51,154 nt of DNA from Pseudomonadota bacterium (GCA_022545455.1 JACZQZ010000004.1:1-51154), one strand, 5' to 3'. Counted from the first letter of the stretch, positions 1 to 8,243 are shown. Made by a program: numbers and translations. Notes: generated from the sequence alone by a model not told the origin.

Positions 1-240
1 GACCGCTCGAACATCCGCGGCGGGCCTACCGTCGGGGACAACCGCGTTGGCCAGGTGCAGTTGGAGAGCGTGCCTGAAGCAGAGCGTCTCGATGCGAGGC
101 GCATGATCATCACCGACGGACCAGTGTGTGGTCCAGACTTCACCTGGTGGGAGGTGCGGTCCGACTTCTATTCAATCGATCAGGGCTGGGTCGTCGAACT
201 GGACGGCGATGGCAACGTCAACCTCAGTCCGGAGCCGTAG
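1..240 (+). CDS. C-terminal part of a protein with a bacterial SH3-like domain (partial)
   Basis: The reading frame is open from the first base of the window, so the gene begins upstream. The visible residues read NIRGGPTVGDN near the start, then DGPVCGPDFTWWEV, then GWVVELDGDG and end in NLSPEP. That order (N-I-R-x-G-P, DGPVC, TWW-V, GW-x-x-E) is typical of bacterial SH3-type domains that follow signal peptides in exported proteins. An internal GTG at 55 could be read as a start, but the upstream codons match the domain, so I read it as a truncated C-terminus. Function beyond a binding or scaffold role cannot be told. Confidence 0.6.
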   Translation, partial: DRSNIRGGPTVGDNRVGQVQLESVPEAERLDARRMIITDGPVCGPDFTWWEVRSDFYSIDQGWVVELDGDGNVNLSPEP

Positions 241-350
241 ACGGAGCAGGAGGCAGGAACGCCCGATGCGCGCGCCTCATGCCGTTCAGAGCCGTCGAGC
301 TCCTGCATGAAGTTTCGGGCGAAGCCAGACTCCGCCCGTGAGGTCACGCA

Positions 351-676
351 ATGGCACAGATGAGACGTCTGCGCCAGCGAGTGGAGTCCGGCGGCTTCCC
401 GCTGAAGCGCATCGGGGCCGGCGCGGGGCTGGTCGTCCTCGCCGTCGTGCTGCTGGTCGGCGCCGGCGACGCGGACGCCCGGGCCGCGGCCGTGAGCCTG
501 GACGACACGAGCGATCAGGGTGTCGGCGGGGTGCGATCGACACCGTCCTGACGATCGGCGGCGCGGGCACGTTCTCGATCACGTTCCAGGACGTGACCCT
601 GAGCGATCCGACGCCAGGCGTAGCAGGCCTGACGGTGGCGGAGCTATTGGCGCTCGGCATCGACGTCGGCTCCTGA
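351..676 (+). pseudogene. Small secreted protein interrupted by a frameshift
   Basis: ATG at 351 follows a GAGG ribosome-binding site. The first frame encodes a basic start, then a hydrophobic segment (GAGLVVLAVVLLVGAG) ending in an Ala-rich cleavage-like region, then AVSLDDTSDQG, and stops at 551. The frame two bases over continues from about 533 with AIDTVLTIGGAGTFSITFQD and runs to a stop at 676. The second part looks like a beta-rich mature domain and has no start of its own. The pair is best explained as one gene of about 108 codons broken near 525-535, by mutation or by a sequencing error in a G-rich run (ggcggggtg). Family not recognised. Confidence 0.45.
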
Positions 677-684
677 CCAACCCC

Positions 685-712
685 CGGGGGGGAGGGGAAA
701 TCCCTCCCCCTC
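685..712. other. Strong GC hairpin downstream of the frameshifted gene
   Basis: A run of G with one A is followed by a short AAAT-type loop and a run of C with one T, giving a stem of about nine GC-rich pairs just after the stop at 676. No T-run follows on either strand, so it is not a canonical intrinsic terminator, though it could stall transcription or protect the 3' end. The remaining bases up to the tRNA at 857 show no gene. Confidence 0.35.
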
Positions 713-856
713 CGGCAACCAAAACCCCCCGGCCGCGGGCGCGCCCGACAAACCATCTCCGACCTCGCCTCTGTACCAATTTTCTGTACCACTGGCGAGG
801 ATCGAAACCCGCAGATTAGCTACATTTCCCGGACGATCATGCCCTTGGGAGAGGGT

Positions 857-934
857 TGGGGTGGCTGAGGGGAATTGAACCCCCGACCCCCAGATCCACA
901 ATCTGGTGCTCTAACCAACTGAGCTACAGCCACC
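857..934 (-). tRNA. tRNA-His (anticodon GTG)
   Basis: Read on the minus strand the sequence folds as a full tRNA. The acceptor stem is GTGGCTG with CAGCCAC, with an extra G at position -1 (base 934) facing discriminator C, the hallmark of tRNA-His. The D-arm contains AGCTCAGTTGGTTAGAGC. The anticodon stem CCAGA/TCTGG encloses a loop TTGTGGA with anticodon GTG. The T-arm contains GGTTCAATTCC. The 3' CCA is encoded at 859-857. Confidence 0.95.
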
Positions 935-994
935 ATCGCGGGGTCCCTGATGTAGACCCGTGCCTTCGGCCCGTCAAGCGCCCGCCGGGGCCGG

Positions 995-1339
995 TTATTT
1001 GGCCCGGAAACCGTCGCGCACCCAGCGGTAGGTCCGGTAGCAGACGAACGCCGCGATGACGACGACGATACCGATCACGGCCATGCCCGCCTGGCCGCGT
1101 TCGTGCCGCCACCGGTATTCGGCCACCACCCTTTCGCGGCACAGATAGGCGAACACGACGAACCCTTCATCGCATTCCCGCGCGATCTCCGCTTTGATGA
1201 ACCGCCCCTGCTCGGTGGAGTCGGGCGGTGGGTCATAGGGAACCGCCACGAAGCGGATGAAGCCGAAAGCCACGGCGATGACGACGAACGCCACGATGCC
1301 GAGGCGTTCGAATCCTTCCTTGTAGCGTCTGATCGGCAT
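995..1339 (-). CDS. Small membrane protein of unknown function, two predicted membrane segments
   Basis: 114 residues. Residues about 14-33 (IVAFVVIAVAFGFIRFVAV) and about 85-101 (MAVIGIVVVIAAFVCY) are hydrophobic, separated by a charged loop of about 50 residues with two cysteines (AEIARECDEG and AYLCRER). This predicts a hairpin in the inner membrane with the loop on the periplasmic side, flanked by basic ends. Family not recognised. The start codon lies 2 bp from the end of the MITE-like element at 1342-1669, so its native leader has been displaced and its ribosome-binding region is now inside the element. It may therefore be weakly expressed or start differently. Confidence 0.6.
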   Translation of the reverse strand: MPIRRYKEGFERLGIVAFVVIAVAFGFIRFVAVPYDPPPDSTEQGRFIKAEIARECDEGFVVFAYLCRERVVAEYRWRHERGQAGMAVIGIVVVIAAFVCYRTYRWVRDGFRAK

Positions 1340-1341
1340 TC

Positions 1342-1669
1342 TAGTGGCCTGTATCAGCTAAATTGTACCCATACGACGGCGTTGCGAGGTTTCCGGCTAG
1401 GAGCGCGTCGCGCCATGGTGTGCATACACCACAAGCGGCGCGCGACGACGTCCGGAAGCCTCGCAACGCCGCCCTTCGGGTCGCTTTTCCCGTCCCCTCG
1501 GGGGTCGCGGGGGCGCCCCCCGCATACGGTGTCGGGGGGACACCCCCCGGTGGCCCCCCGGGGCGTCGGCAAGGCTTGCCGATGGGCCGCCATCGCCTGC
1601 GCCTCCCCTCCTACCGAGGAAACGGGAAAAGCGATCATATGGGTGCACTTTAGCTGATACAGGCCACTA
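1342..1669. mobile_element. MITE-like element, 328 bp, with 21-bp perfect terminal inverted repeats
   Basis: Bases 1342-1362 are the exact reverse complement of 1649-1669, and similarity continues imperfectly inward for about 10 more bases (ttgtaccc against gtgcaccc). The ends begin TAGTGG and finish CCACTA, so a TA target duplication of the IS630/mariner kind is possible. Inside, 1378-1396 pairs with 1452-1470 (18 of 19), enclosing smaller nested stems (CGTCGCGC, TGGTGT with ACACCA), so the left half folds into a long hairpin. There is no transposase frame; the overlapping open frames are short and not protein-like. It sits between the start of the 114-residue gene and the stop of the permease gene at 1677. 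Confidence 0.75.
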
Positions 1670-1676
1670 CCCTGTG

Positions 1677-3161
1677 TCATTGGATTTCGGGCGTGGTGGC
1701 CAGGCGCAGCCGGGCGCGGATGGCCCGCGACAGGCCGTCGACGGCGATATTGAGAAGCGCCGTGATGACGATCAGGAACATCGCCCGGTCGAGGCGGATC
1801 TCGGAGATCGCGCTGTCGACGTAGAATCCGAGGGTCTGGATACCGAGAATTCCGAGGATCGCCGTTTCCCGCAAGATCACCTCCCACCGGTAGAACAGGA
1901 AGGCGAGGAACTGCCCGTACACCCGGGGCACGACCTCGTAGGCGTACAGGTTGAGGCCGCGGGGGTGGTCCGGCCTGAGCGCCAGCTCGTCGCTGAAGCG
2001 CCCCACCAGGTGCCCGATGATGGCCCCGTTGTGGAGCGACAGGGCGACGATGGCCGGCAACATGGACGGCCCCCAGAACTGAAGGAGGACGTAGGCCAGG
2101 ATGTATTCAGGCGTCGAGCGGACGACGACCAGGAAGGCGTGGCCGGCGGTGCGCCCCACCGGGCCCAGGAACCGGCGCGAGACCAGGGGGAAAAAAACCA
2201 GGGTCAGCACGCCCGAGCCGACGAGCGCGATCTGCGTCAGCACAAGGGTGGCGACGATCCCCGGCAGGGCCTGGTCGGCCAGCAGCTCCCACGTCCACGT
2301 CCCGAAGGCGGTCCACGCTGATATATCCAGGACCTCCGCGCTTCTCAGGGGGTAGGGAACGATGTCGTGGGTGAAGAAGCGGGCGATGTTGTCGAGCGAG
2401 ATCTCGGCCCCGCCGGCGAGGACGAAGGGCGCGATCAGCAGGTACACCGGCACCAGGCGCGGGCGCATCCACAGCCGCAGGGTGGCGATGATCACGTAGA
2501 ACAGAAAGAGCAGCGCCGACACCTCGGAGTAATGCCCCTGCTTGAACGCCGATTCCAGATAGAACCCCAGGGTCGGAAGGCCGACGAACCCGAGCACAGC
2601 GCTGGAACGCAGCCCGCATTCCACCCGGTAGAACGTGTAGCTCTTGAGGTGGACGAAGGCGTCGGGCAGGCGGGCGAAAAAAAAGGCGGACACGGTGCCG
2701 CTGCCGGCCGGAAGGGTGTTCGCGGCCCGGGGGCCGGCTTCTTCGAGAATCTCCGAATAGACCTTGGCGAATATGCCGGCATAGGGAAGGGCGATGGCGA
2801 GGATTCCCGTCAGCGCCGTCAGCCCGAGCATCTGCAGGAACAGAAGGGCCCAGAAAAGCTCGTGGATGGCGCGCACGAAGGCACAGCCCCAGCGCACCAC
2901 CCGGACATGGAAGACCAGGGCGAGGCCGAACCCGGCGACCACGGCAAGCGCCACCCCGACGAGGGCGAAGGCAAGGGTCTGCAAAAGCGCCTCGCCCAGA
3001 CGGTCGACGGCCAGGAAGTCCGGGGTGACAAGGCCCCGGGCCATGCGCGCCATCTCCTGCCAGGGATCGAGGGTGGACACGGAAAGGTCGGCGAAGACGA
3101 GACAGAACAGGCCGACGCCGAGAAATCCGAAACTGGTGGAAACCCTTTGCGAACGCCGCAT
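1677..3161 (-). CDS. ABC transporter permease, tandem-duplicated PhnE-like protein (putative selenate/phosphonate type)
   Basis: 494 residues, about twice the usual PhnE length. Two homologous halves can be seen: the first carries SSAVLGFVGLPTLGFYLESA (about residue 187) and the second ETAILGILGIQTLGFYVDSA (about residue 440). These are matching versions of the cytoplasmic EAA-like loop that docks the ATPase. Each half has about five or six hydrophobic segments. A single polypeptide could thus supply both permease halves of the transporter. It is the last gene of a three-gene unit with the ATPase (2 bp upstream) and the binding protein. The substrate is inferred from the binding protein; the stop lies 7 bp from the MITE-like element. 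Confidence 0.82.
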   Translation of the reverse strand: MRRSQRVSTSFGFLGVGLFCLVFADLSVSTLDPWQEMARMARGLVTPDFLAVDRLGEALLQTLAFALVGVALAVVAGFGLALVFHVRVVRWGCAFVRAIHELFWALLFLQMLGLTALTGILAIALPYAGIFAKVYSEILEEAGPRAANTLPAGSGTVSAFFFARLPDAFVHLKSYTFYRVECGLRSSAVLGFVGLPTLGFYLESAFKQGHYSEVSALLFLFYVIIATLRLWMRPRLVPVYLLIAPFVLAGGAEISLDNIARFFTHDIVPYPLRSAEVLDISAWTAFGTWTWELLADQALPGIVATLVLTQIALVGSGVLTLVFFPLVSRRFLGPVGRTAGHAFLVVVRSTPEYILAYVLLQFWGPSMLPAIVALSLHNGAIIGHLVGRFSDELALRPDHPRGLNLYAYEVVPRVYGQFLAFLFYRWEVILRETAILGILGIQTLGFYVDSAISEIRLDRAMFLIVITALLNIAVDGLSRAIRARLRLATTPEIQ

Positions 3162-3163
3162 GG

Positions 3164-3820
3164 TCAGCGTTCGTAAAGGGAGTCCAGATCGCCGCGGGTC
3201 AGGCCGGCGGACGGCTCGTCCATGACCACGCGGCCGCCGTTGAGGCCGACGATGCGGTCCGTATAGGCGAGGGCAAGCTCGACATCGTGCATGGCCAGGA
3301 CCACGGTCTCGTGGGCCTCGGCAATGGCGTCGAGCACGAGCCGGGCCTGGTGCCCGTCCACCGCCGAAACGGGCTCGTCACCGAGCACCACGTCGCCCTG
3401 CTGATACAGCGCGCGGCCCACCGCCGTGCGCTGCCGCTGGCCGCCGGAAAGCTCGCCGGCGGGCGTAAACATCTCGTCCTCCAGCCCGAGGCGGGCGACG
3501 ATGGGCTCGATCTTTTCGATCTCCCCGCGCATGGGCCGGGCGAGATTGAGCAAGTTGTACCAGGCCCCGTTCATGTGCAGGCGGCCCATGAAAATGTTGT
3601 GGAACACGGAAAGGGTCCTGACCAGCCCCGGATCCTGCGGGATCAGCGCCGACCCCCGGCGCCGCTGGCTGTACAGCAGCGCCAGCAGGGTGGACTTGCC
3701 GGCGCCGCTGCGCCCGACCAGGGCAACGCGCTCGCCCTTTTCGATGCGCAGGGAGACATTGCTCAGCACGGCGCGGCCGTTATAGCCGGCGTTGGCGTCC
3801 TTGAGGTCGAATATCGGCAT
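3164..3820 (-). CDS. ABC transporter ATP-binding protein, PhnC-like (putative selenate/phosphonate uptake)
   Basis: 218 residues starting MPIFDLKDAN. Walker A is GRSGAGKST (about residue 36), the Q-loop is IPQDPG, the signature is LSGGQRQR, and Walker B is VVLGDEPVSAVD with a switch histidine in LAMHDVELA. It energises import through the permease encoded immediately downstream. The ATG at 3820 overlaps the TGA of the upstream binding-protein gene (TGATG), a sign of translational coupling and the reason for choosing this start over longer upstream frames. At 218 residues it is slightly short for the family (about 250), with a trimmed loop after Walker A. Confidence 0.85.
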   Translation of the reverse strand: MPIFDLKDANAGYNGRAVLSNVSLRIEKGERVALVGRSGAGKSTLLALLYSQRRRGSALIPQDPGLVRTLSVFHNIFMGRLHMNGAWYNLLNLARPMRGEIEKIEPIVARLGLEDEMFTPAGELSGGQRQRTAVGRALYQQGDVVLGDEPVSAVDGHQARLVLDAIAEAHETVVLAMHDVELALAYTDRIVGLNGGRVVMDEPSAGLTRGDLDSLYER

Positions 3821-4707
3821 CAATCGATCAGCTTGATGGACCTGGCCACATCCAGGATTGGTTTGTAGTCGGAATTTTTCGCCGGCACAAAGCTCTTGCG
3901 CGGAAACGACGCCAGAAGATCCGTATCGGTCATGTCCAGCAGGGCCCGTGTGACGCGGGCCTTGAAGCCCCTTCCCCACACCGTGTCCACGTCACCGCGG
4001 ATCGTCCACTGGTAGTCCGGGTACGGCGGCGTCTTCCAGATGACCGACACCTTGGCCGGATCGATATGTCCCGCCTTCATCTCGTTCGCCCAGACCTTGT
4101 AGTTCACCGCGCCCACCGCGTACGCGCCCGATTGGACGAGGGCGATGGTGCGCGAGTGATCGCCGCTGAAACCGACCCGGGCGAAGGCCTTGGCCGGCGC
4201 CTGCTTCAGGTGCTTGCGGATGTAGAACTCGGGCATCAGGCGCCCCGAGGTGGAGCCCTTGGAGCCGAAGGTGAAGGTCCTGCCCGCGATGCCCGCCGGA
4301 AAACCGTCCGCCGGCCGCAGGCCGGTGCTGGCGTGGGCGATGAAATAGGTGATGAAAAACCGGTCCTCGTACCCCTGGGCGATGGCCTCGGACCCCGGCA
4401 CAAGCAGCCGCGCGCGAACGCCGGAAAGGCCGCCGAACCAGGCCAGGTGCACGTGGTTGTTGCGAAAGGCGGCGACCGCCGCGGCATAGGACTTGACCGG
4501 AATGTAGCGCACCTTCACCCCGAGCTCCCTGGTCAGATAGACGGCGACCTTGTCGAAGCGCTGGCGCAGCCGCGTTTCGTCCTCGTCGGGAATGGCCGTG
4601 AAGACGAAGTCCCCGGCCAGCGCGGCGGTAACGAAAGACACCGACACGATGGCCGGGAGCGCGATATTCCGGATGAAATTCCCCAACGGTTTCCACCCTT
4701 GACCCAC
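3820..4707 (-). CDS. Periplasmic substrate-binding protein, putative selenate ABC transporter family (PhnD-like)
   Basis: 295 residues with an N-terminal hydrophobic signal segment ending near ALAGD. The mature start FTAIPDEDETRLRQRFDKVA, then VKSYAAAVAAFRNN, LAWFGGLSG, FTFGSKGSTSGRLMPE, GFSGDHSRTIA and PDYQWTIRGDVD, match the pattern I know for the family named putative selenate ABC transporter substrate-binding protein, a branch of the phosphonate/phosphite binders. The S-K-G-S-T-S-G segment forms the oxyanion-binding loop. The annotated GTG start has a rival TTG at 4686 that gives a more typical signal peptide. Selenate as substrate is a family-level assignment; no selenium genes are visible in this window. 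Confidence 0.82.
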   Translation of the reverse strand: MGQGWKPLGNFIRNIALPAIVSVSFVTAALAGDFVFTAIPDEDETRLRQRFDKVAVYLTRELGVKVRYIPVKSYAAAVAAFRNNHVHLAWFGGLSGVRARLLVPGSEAIAQGYEDRFFITYFIAHASTGLRPADGFPAGIAGRTFTFGSKGSTSGRLMPEFYIRKHLKQAPAKAFARVGFSGDHSRTIALVQSGAYAVGAVNYKVWANEMKAGHIDPAKVSVIWKTPPYPDYQWTIRGDVDTVWGRGFKARVTRALLDMTDTDLLASFPRKSFVPAKNSDYKPILDVARSIKLID

Positions 4708-4852
4708 GTCCGCGCCTCGCCGGTGAACGAAAAAATCTCCCGGGGCGGCTGCGGGGCGCTCCGCGCCTGACCGGTGGCTTTAACCTTGAACCCCCCGGAC
4801 TTTTCGCTTTCGGTCTCCCCTGGGCACAATCGCACCTGCCCGGCGCTACTGC

Positions 4853-4882
4853 CTTATATGATACCGGGCCGTTTACAATCAA
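4853..4882 (-). promoter_or_regulatory. Candidate sigma70-type promoter for the oxyanion ABC transporter operon
   Basis: On the minus strand TTGATT (4882-4877) is followed after 18 bases by TATAAG (4858-4853). It lies about 145 bases upstream of the binding-protein start, in the only gap that could hold the promoter of this three-gene unit. Matched by eye only. Confidence 0.35.
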
Positions 4883-4930
4883 TCCAATGTCGGCGGCGAA
4901 CGGCGCCGCGTTCCGCCGGCCGCGGCCCGC

Positions 4931-6136
4931 TCAGGCGACGATGACGGTGCCCGATTTCGCCAGCCCGTCGATCTCGTCGTCCGAGTACCCGCACCCGCCC
5001 AGGACCTCGCGCGTGTGTTCGCCGAGCACCGGCGCGCCCAGCCGGACCCCGGCCGGGGTGGCGGAAAACTTGACCGGCGTGCCCAGGGTCTTGACCGCGC
5101 CCAGGCGGCTGTGGGGCGCTTCGACGATCATGTCACGGGCAAGGGTTTGCGCGTCCGCGTGCATCTCGCCGATGCTCAACACCGGCCCGGCGGGGACGCC
5201 CGCCGATTCCAGGCGTTGCAACCAATCGGCGGTGGTGCGGCCGGCGAACACCTTGCCCAGCGCTTCGGCCAACGCCGGCAGGTTTTCCATGCGTTTGGCG
5301 TTGTCGGCGAAGCGCGGGTCCCCGGCGATGCCGGGCGCCTCCAGGACGTCCAAAATCTTGAGCCAGGTGGCCTGGTTGGCGGCGCCCACGGTGATCCAGC
5401 CGTCGGCGGTTCGAAAGGCCTGGTAAGGCGCGTTCAGGGGGTGCGCCGATCCCATGGGGCCGGGGGATTCGCCGGTCGCCAGGCAGATCGCCGACTGCCA
5501 GTAGCTGTGCACGATGCCGGCTTCGAACAGCGAGGTATCGACGCGCTGCCCTTGCCCTGTCTTGAGGCGGTGCAGATAGGCCGCGAGCACGCCCATGGCG
5601 CCGAGGATGCCGGCGGTGATGTCGGTGACCGGAGCGCCCACCTTGACCGGCTCCCTGCCCGGGCCTTCGCCGGTGATGCTCATGAGCCCGCTCATGCCCT
5701 GGGCGATGAGGTCGAAGCCGCCGCGGTCGCGATAGGGGCCGGTACGGCCGAAGCCCGAAATTTCGCAATAGATGAGGCCGGGATTGTCCTCTTTCAAGGT
5801 CTCGTACCCCAGGCCGAGGCGTTCCATGGTGCCGCGGCGGTAGTTCTCGATGACCACGTCGGCCGTCGCCAGCAGCCGCCTAAGCACGGCCTTGCCGTCC
5901 TCGTGCTTGAGGTTGACCGCGATGCCCCGCTTGTTGCGGTTCAGCATCATGAAGGCGGCGGATTCGCCGTCGATGTCGGGAGGCAGGAAGCGCCGCGAAT
6001 CCTCCCCGCCGGGGACCTTCTCCACCTTGATGACGTCGGCGCCCATGTCGGCCAGCATCAGGCCGCACACCGGTCCGGCCATGATGTGGGCCAGCTCGAT
6101 GACCGTGATCCCTTCCAGGGGTGGTTCGGATGCCAT
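4931..6136 (-). CDS. Class III CoA-transferase (CaiB/BaiF family)
   Basis: 401 residues, normal family length. The start MASEPPLEGITVIELAHIMA with GPVCGLMLADMGADVIKVE is the conserved N-terminus; NRNKRGIAVNLK, EISGFGRTGPY and the segment PVTDITAGILGAMGVLAA follow. The Asp in VTDITAG occupies the place of the catalytic aspartate that carries the acyl intermediate in formyl-CoA transferase. It moves CoA between carboxylic acids in the cytoplasm; the acids cannot be told from sequence. It lies 12 bp downstream of the crotonase gene, so the two are probably one transcript acting on the same acyl-CoA pathway. Confidence 0.9.
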   Translation of the reverse strand: MASEPPLEGITVIELAHIMAGPVCGLMLADMGADVIKVEKVPGGEDSRRFLPPDIDGESAAFMMLNRNKRGIAVNLKHEDGKAVLRRLLATADVVIENYRRGTMERLGLGYETLKEDNPGLIYCEISGFGRTGPYRDRGGFDLIAQGMSGLMSITGEGPGREPVKVGAPVTDITAGILGAMGVLAAYLHRLKTGQGQRVDTSLFEAGIVHSYWQSAICLATGESPGPMGSAHPLNAPYQAFRTADGWITVGAANQATWLKILDVLEAPGIAGDPRFADNAKRMENLPALAEALGKVFAGRTTADWLQRLESAGVPAGPVLSIGEMHADAQTLARDMIVEAPHSRLGAVKTLGTPVKFSATPAGVRLGAPVLGEHTREVLGGCGYSDDEIDGLAKSGTVIVA

Positions 6137-6148
6137 GCCTAGTACCCT

Positions 6149-6928
6149 CTAGCGTCCCTTGAATACCGGCGTCTTTTTTTCCAGGAACGCGCGGGTGCCG
6201 ATCCGGTAGTCCTCGGTTTCGAAGCAGGCGATGCCTTCGTCGACCTCCTTCTCGGTCAAAGGCCGGGGATCGAGGAGCCGCCGCGCGAACCGCTTGTGCC
6301 AGCGCGCGACCAGCGGCGCCCCGGCGGCGATTCGCCCGGCCGTCGCGTAGACCTCGTCCTCCACGTCCGCGTCCGGCACCACGCGGTTCACCAGCCCCTT
6401 CTCCTTCGCCTCGGCGGCCCCGAATACGCGCCCCTCGAGAAGGATCTCCAGGGCCTGGGCCCGCCCGACCAGGTCCAGCAGCATCTTCAATTCGGCATGG
6501 GCCATGACCAGCCCGAGCCGGTTGACCGGGATGCCGAAACGGCTGGAGTCGCCGCAGATGCGCAGGTCACAGCAACAGGCGATCTCCAGCCCTCCGCCGA
6601 CGCAGGCGCCCTTGATCAGGGCGATGGTGGGATGACGGCATTCGGCGACCGTGTTCATGGTCCTGGCCACCATGCGGCTGTAGGCCTTGCAGCTTTCGGG
6701 GTCGCTGCGCTCGGTCTCGAACTCGCCGATATCGGCACCCGCGGCGAAGGCCCGGTCGCCGGCCCCGCGCACGACGATGCAGCGCAGGTCGTCCTCGGCC
6801 GACAGCCCGGCCATCACGTCCGCCAGGCGCTCCCAGGTTCCCCTGCTGAGCGCGTTGAGCTTTTCCGGCGCGTTGAGGATGACCGTCGCGATGTCATCGG
6901 CGCGCTCGACGAGAACGGTTTGGGACAT
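6149..6928 (-). CDS. Enoyl-CoA hydratase/isomerase (crotonase) family protein
   Basis: 259 residues from ATG 6928, chosen because GGGGAGGAG lies just upstream; a longer frame from 6955 lacks this. The CoA and oxyanion-hole segments AFAAGADIGEFE (about residue 60) and KGACVGGGLEIACCCDLR (about residue 106) are present. The usual catalytic segment FGxPExxxGxxPGxGG reads instead FGIPVNRLGLVMAHAELKML, so the first catalytic Glu is Val and the second region is altered. It is thus a crotonase-fold enzyme, but hydratase activity is doubtful; an isomerase, decarboxylase or hydrolase role is possible. Co-directional with the CoA-transferase. Confidence 0.85.
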   Translation of the reverse strand: MSQTVLVERADDIATVILNAPEKLNALSRGTWERLADVMAGLSAEDDLRCIVVRGAGDRAFAAGADIGEFETERSDPESCKAYSRMVARTMNTVAECRHPTIALIKGACVGGGLEIACCCDLRICGDSSRFGIPVNRLGLVMAHAELKMLLDLVGRAQALEILLEGRVFGAAEAKEKGLVNRVVPDADVEDEVYATAGRIAAGAPLVARWHKRFARRLLDPRPLTEKEVDEGIACFETEDYRIGTRAFLEKKTPVFKGR

Positions 6929-7019
6929 GGGCTCCTCCCCACCCCTTATATTCAACAGAACGCTGCCGTGGACAGGGTTCCGTCAGACGCCGCCCACCCG
7001 GGAAAGCGGGCGTTGCCGG

Positions 7020-8243
7020 TCACGCCGAGGCGCGTGCGGGCGAGGCGTCTTCCATCGCCCCGCCCTCGGGATCGGCGAGATAGCGCAGCGCCGCGTCGAC
7101 GCCGCCTTTCTTGTGCGGTACGCCGGCCACGCCAAGGCCCATCTCGACGCCGCAGAGCGTCCCGGCCAGCATGAGTTCGTTGAAATCGCCCAGGTGCCCG
7201 ATGCGGAACACCTTTCCCTTGACCCTGCCCAGGCCGGTGCCGAGCGACAAATCGAAGCGCTCCAGGATCACCTTGCGCAGGGCGTCCGCGTCGTGGCCTT
7301 CGGGCATCACGATGGCGGTAAGGGCACTCGAGTACTCTTCCGCGTTCAGGCACAGGATCTCCAGCCCCCAGGCCCGGACCGCGCGGCGCGTCGCCTCGGC
7401 CAGCCGGTCGTGCCGGGCGAACACGTTGTCCAGACCTTCTTCACCGAGCATCGCCAGCGCCTCGGCGAGGCCGTATAGCAGGTTGGTCGGGGGCGTATAG
7501 GGGAAGAACCCGCGCGCGTTGTTGTCCAGCATCGGCCCCCAGTCCCAGTAGGCCTTGGGCAGCGTCGCCGACCCGGCGGCGGCCAGCGCCTTGTCGCTGA
7601 CGGCGTTGAAACCCAGGCCCGGGGGCAGCATCAGCCCCTTCTGCGAGCAGCCGACGGTGACGTCCACCCCCCATTCGTCATGGCGGTAGTCGATGGACGC
7701 CAGCGAGGAAACCGTGTCCACCAGCAGCAGGGCCGGATGCCCGGCCCGGTCCATGGCGGCGCGCACCTCGGCGACGCGGCTGGTCACCCCGGTGGCGGTC
7801 TCGTTGTGGACGACGCAGACGGCCTTGATCGAATGCGCGGTGTCCTCGGCGAGCTTCTCCTCCACCTGGGCCGGATCGACGCCGTGGCGCCAGTCGCCGG
7901 GAACGAGCTCCGCCTCGAGGCCCAGACGTTCGGCCACGGCGTGCCACAGGGCGGCGAACTGGCCGGTTTCGAACATCAGCACGCGGTCGCCCGGCGACAG
8001 GGTGTTGACCAGCGCCCCTTCCCAGGCGCCGGTGCCCGAAGCGGGGTAGATGACGACCGGACCGGAGGTCTTGAAGACGTCCTTGAGGCCTTCGAAGATG
8101 CCCCGCGCCATGTCGGCGAATTCCGGACCCCGGTGGTCGATGGTCGGCCGCCCCATGGCGCGCAGGATGCGCTCGGGAACGTTCGTCGGCCCCGGTATCT
8201 GGAGGAAATGCCGGCCCGACCGGCTGGGCGTGTTCTTCAGCAT
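7020..8243 (-). CDS. PLP-dependent class V aminotransferase, serine-glyoxylate aminotransferase type
   Basis: About 407 residues from ATG 8243; another in-frame ATG at 8285 is possible. SGRHFLQIPGPTNVPERILRAM is the typical N-terminus of alanine/serine-glyoxylate aminotransferases. YPASGTGAWEGALVN holds the phosphate-binding region, VDTVSSLASIDYR the PLP aspartate, and VGCSQKGLMLPPGLGF the Schiff-base lysine. C-terminal GLGRVKGKVFRIGHLGDFNE is typical. The expected reaction is L-serine plus glyoxylate to hydroxypyruvate plus glycine, in the cytoplasm. It is followed by the crotonase and CoA-transferase genes on the same strand and faces the FAD/Fe-S dehydrogenase across a gap of about 200 bp. 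The precise amino donor is inferred. Confidence 0.85.
   Translation of the reverse strand: MLKNTPSRSGRHFLQIPGPTNVPERILRAMGRPTIDHRGPEFADMARGIFEGLKDVFKTSGPVVIYPASGTGAWEGALVNTLSPGDRVLMFETGQFAALWHAVAERLGLEAELVPGDWRHGVDPAQVEEKLAEDTAHSIKAVCVVHNETATGVTSRVAEVRAAMDRAGHPALLLVDTVSSLASIDYRHDEWGVDVTVGCSQKGLMLPPGLGFNAVSDKALAAAGSATLPKAYWDWGPMLDNNARGFFPYTPPTNLLYGLAEALAMLGEEGLDNVFARHDRLAEATRRAVRAWGLEILCLNAEEYSSALTAIVMPEGHDADALRKVILERFDLSLGTGLGRVKGKVFRIGHLGDFNELMLAGTLCGVEMGLGVAGVPHKKGGVDAALRYLADPEGGAMEDASPARASA

Noticed and set aside
677-856. Phage or island attachment site at the tRNA-His 3' end
   Set aside because: No integrase gene and no second copy of the tRNA 3' end is present in the window.
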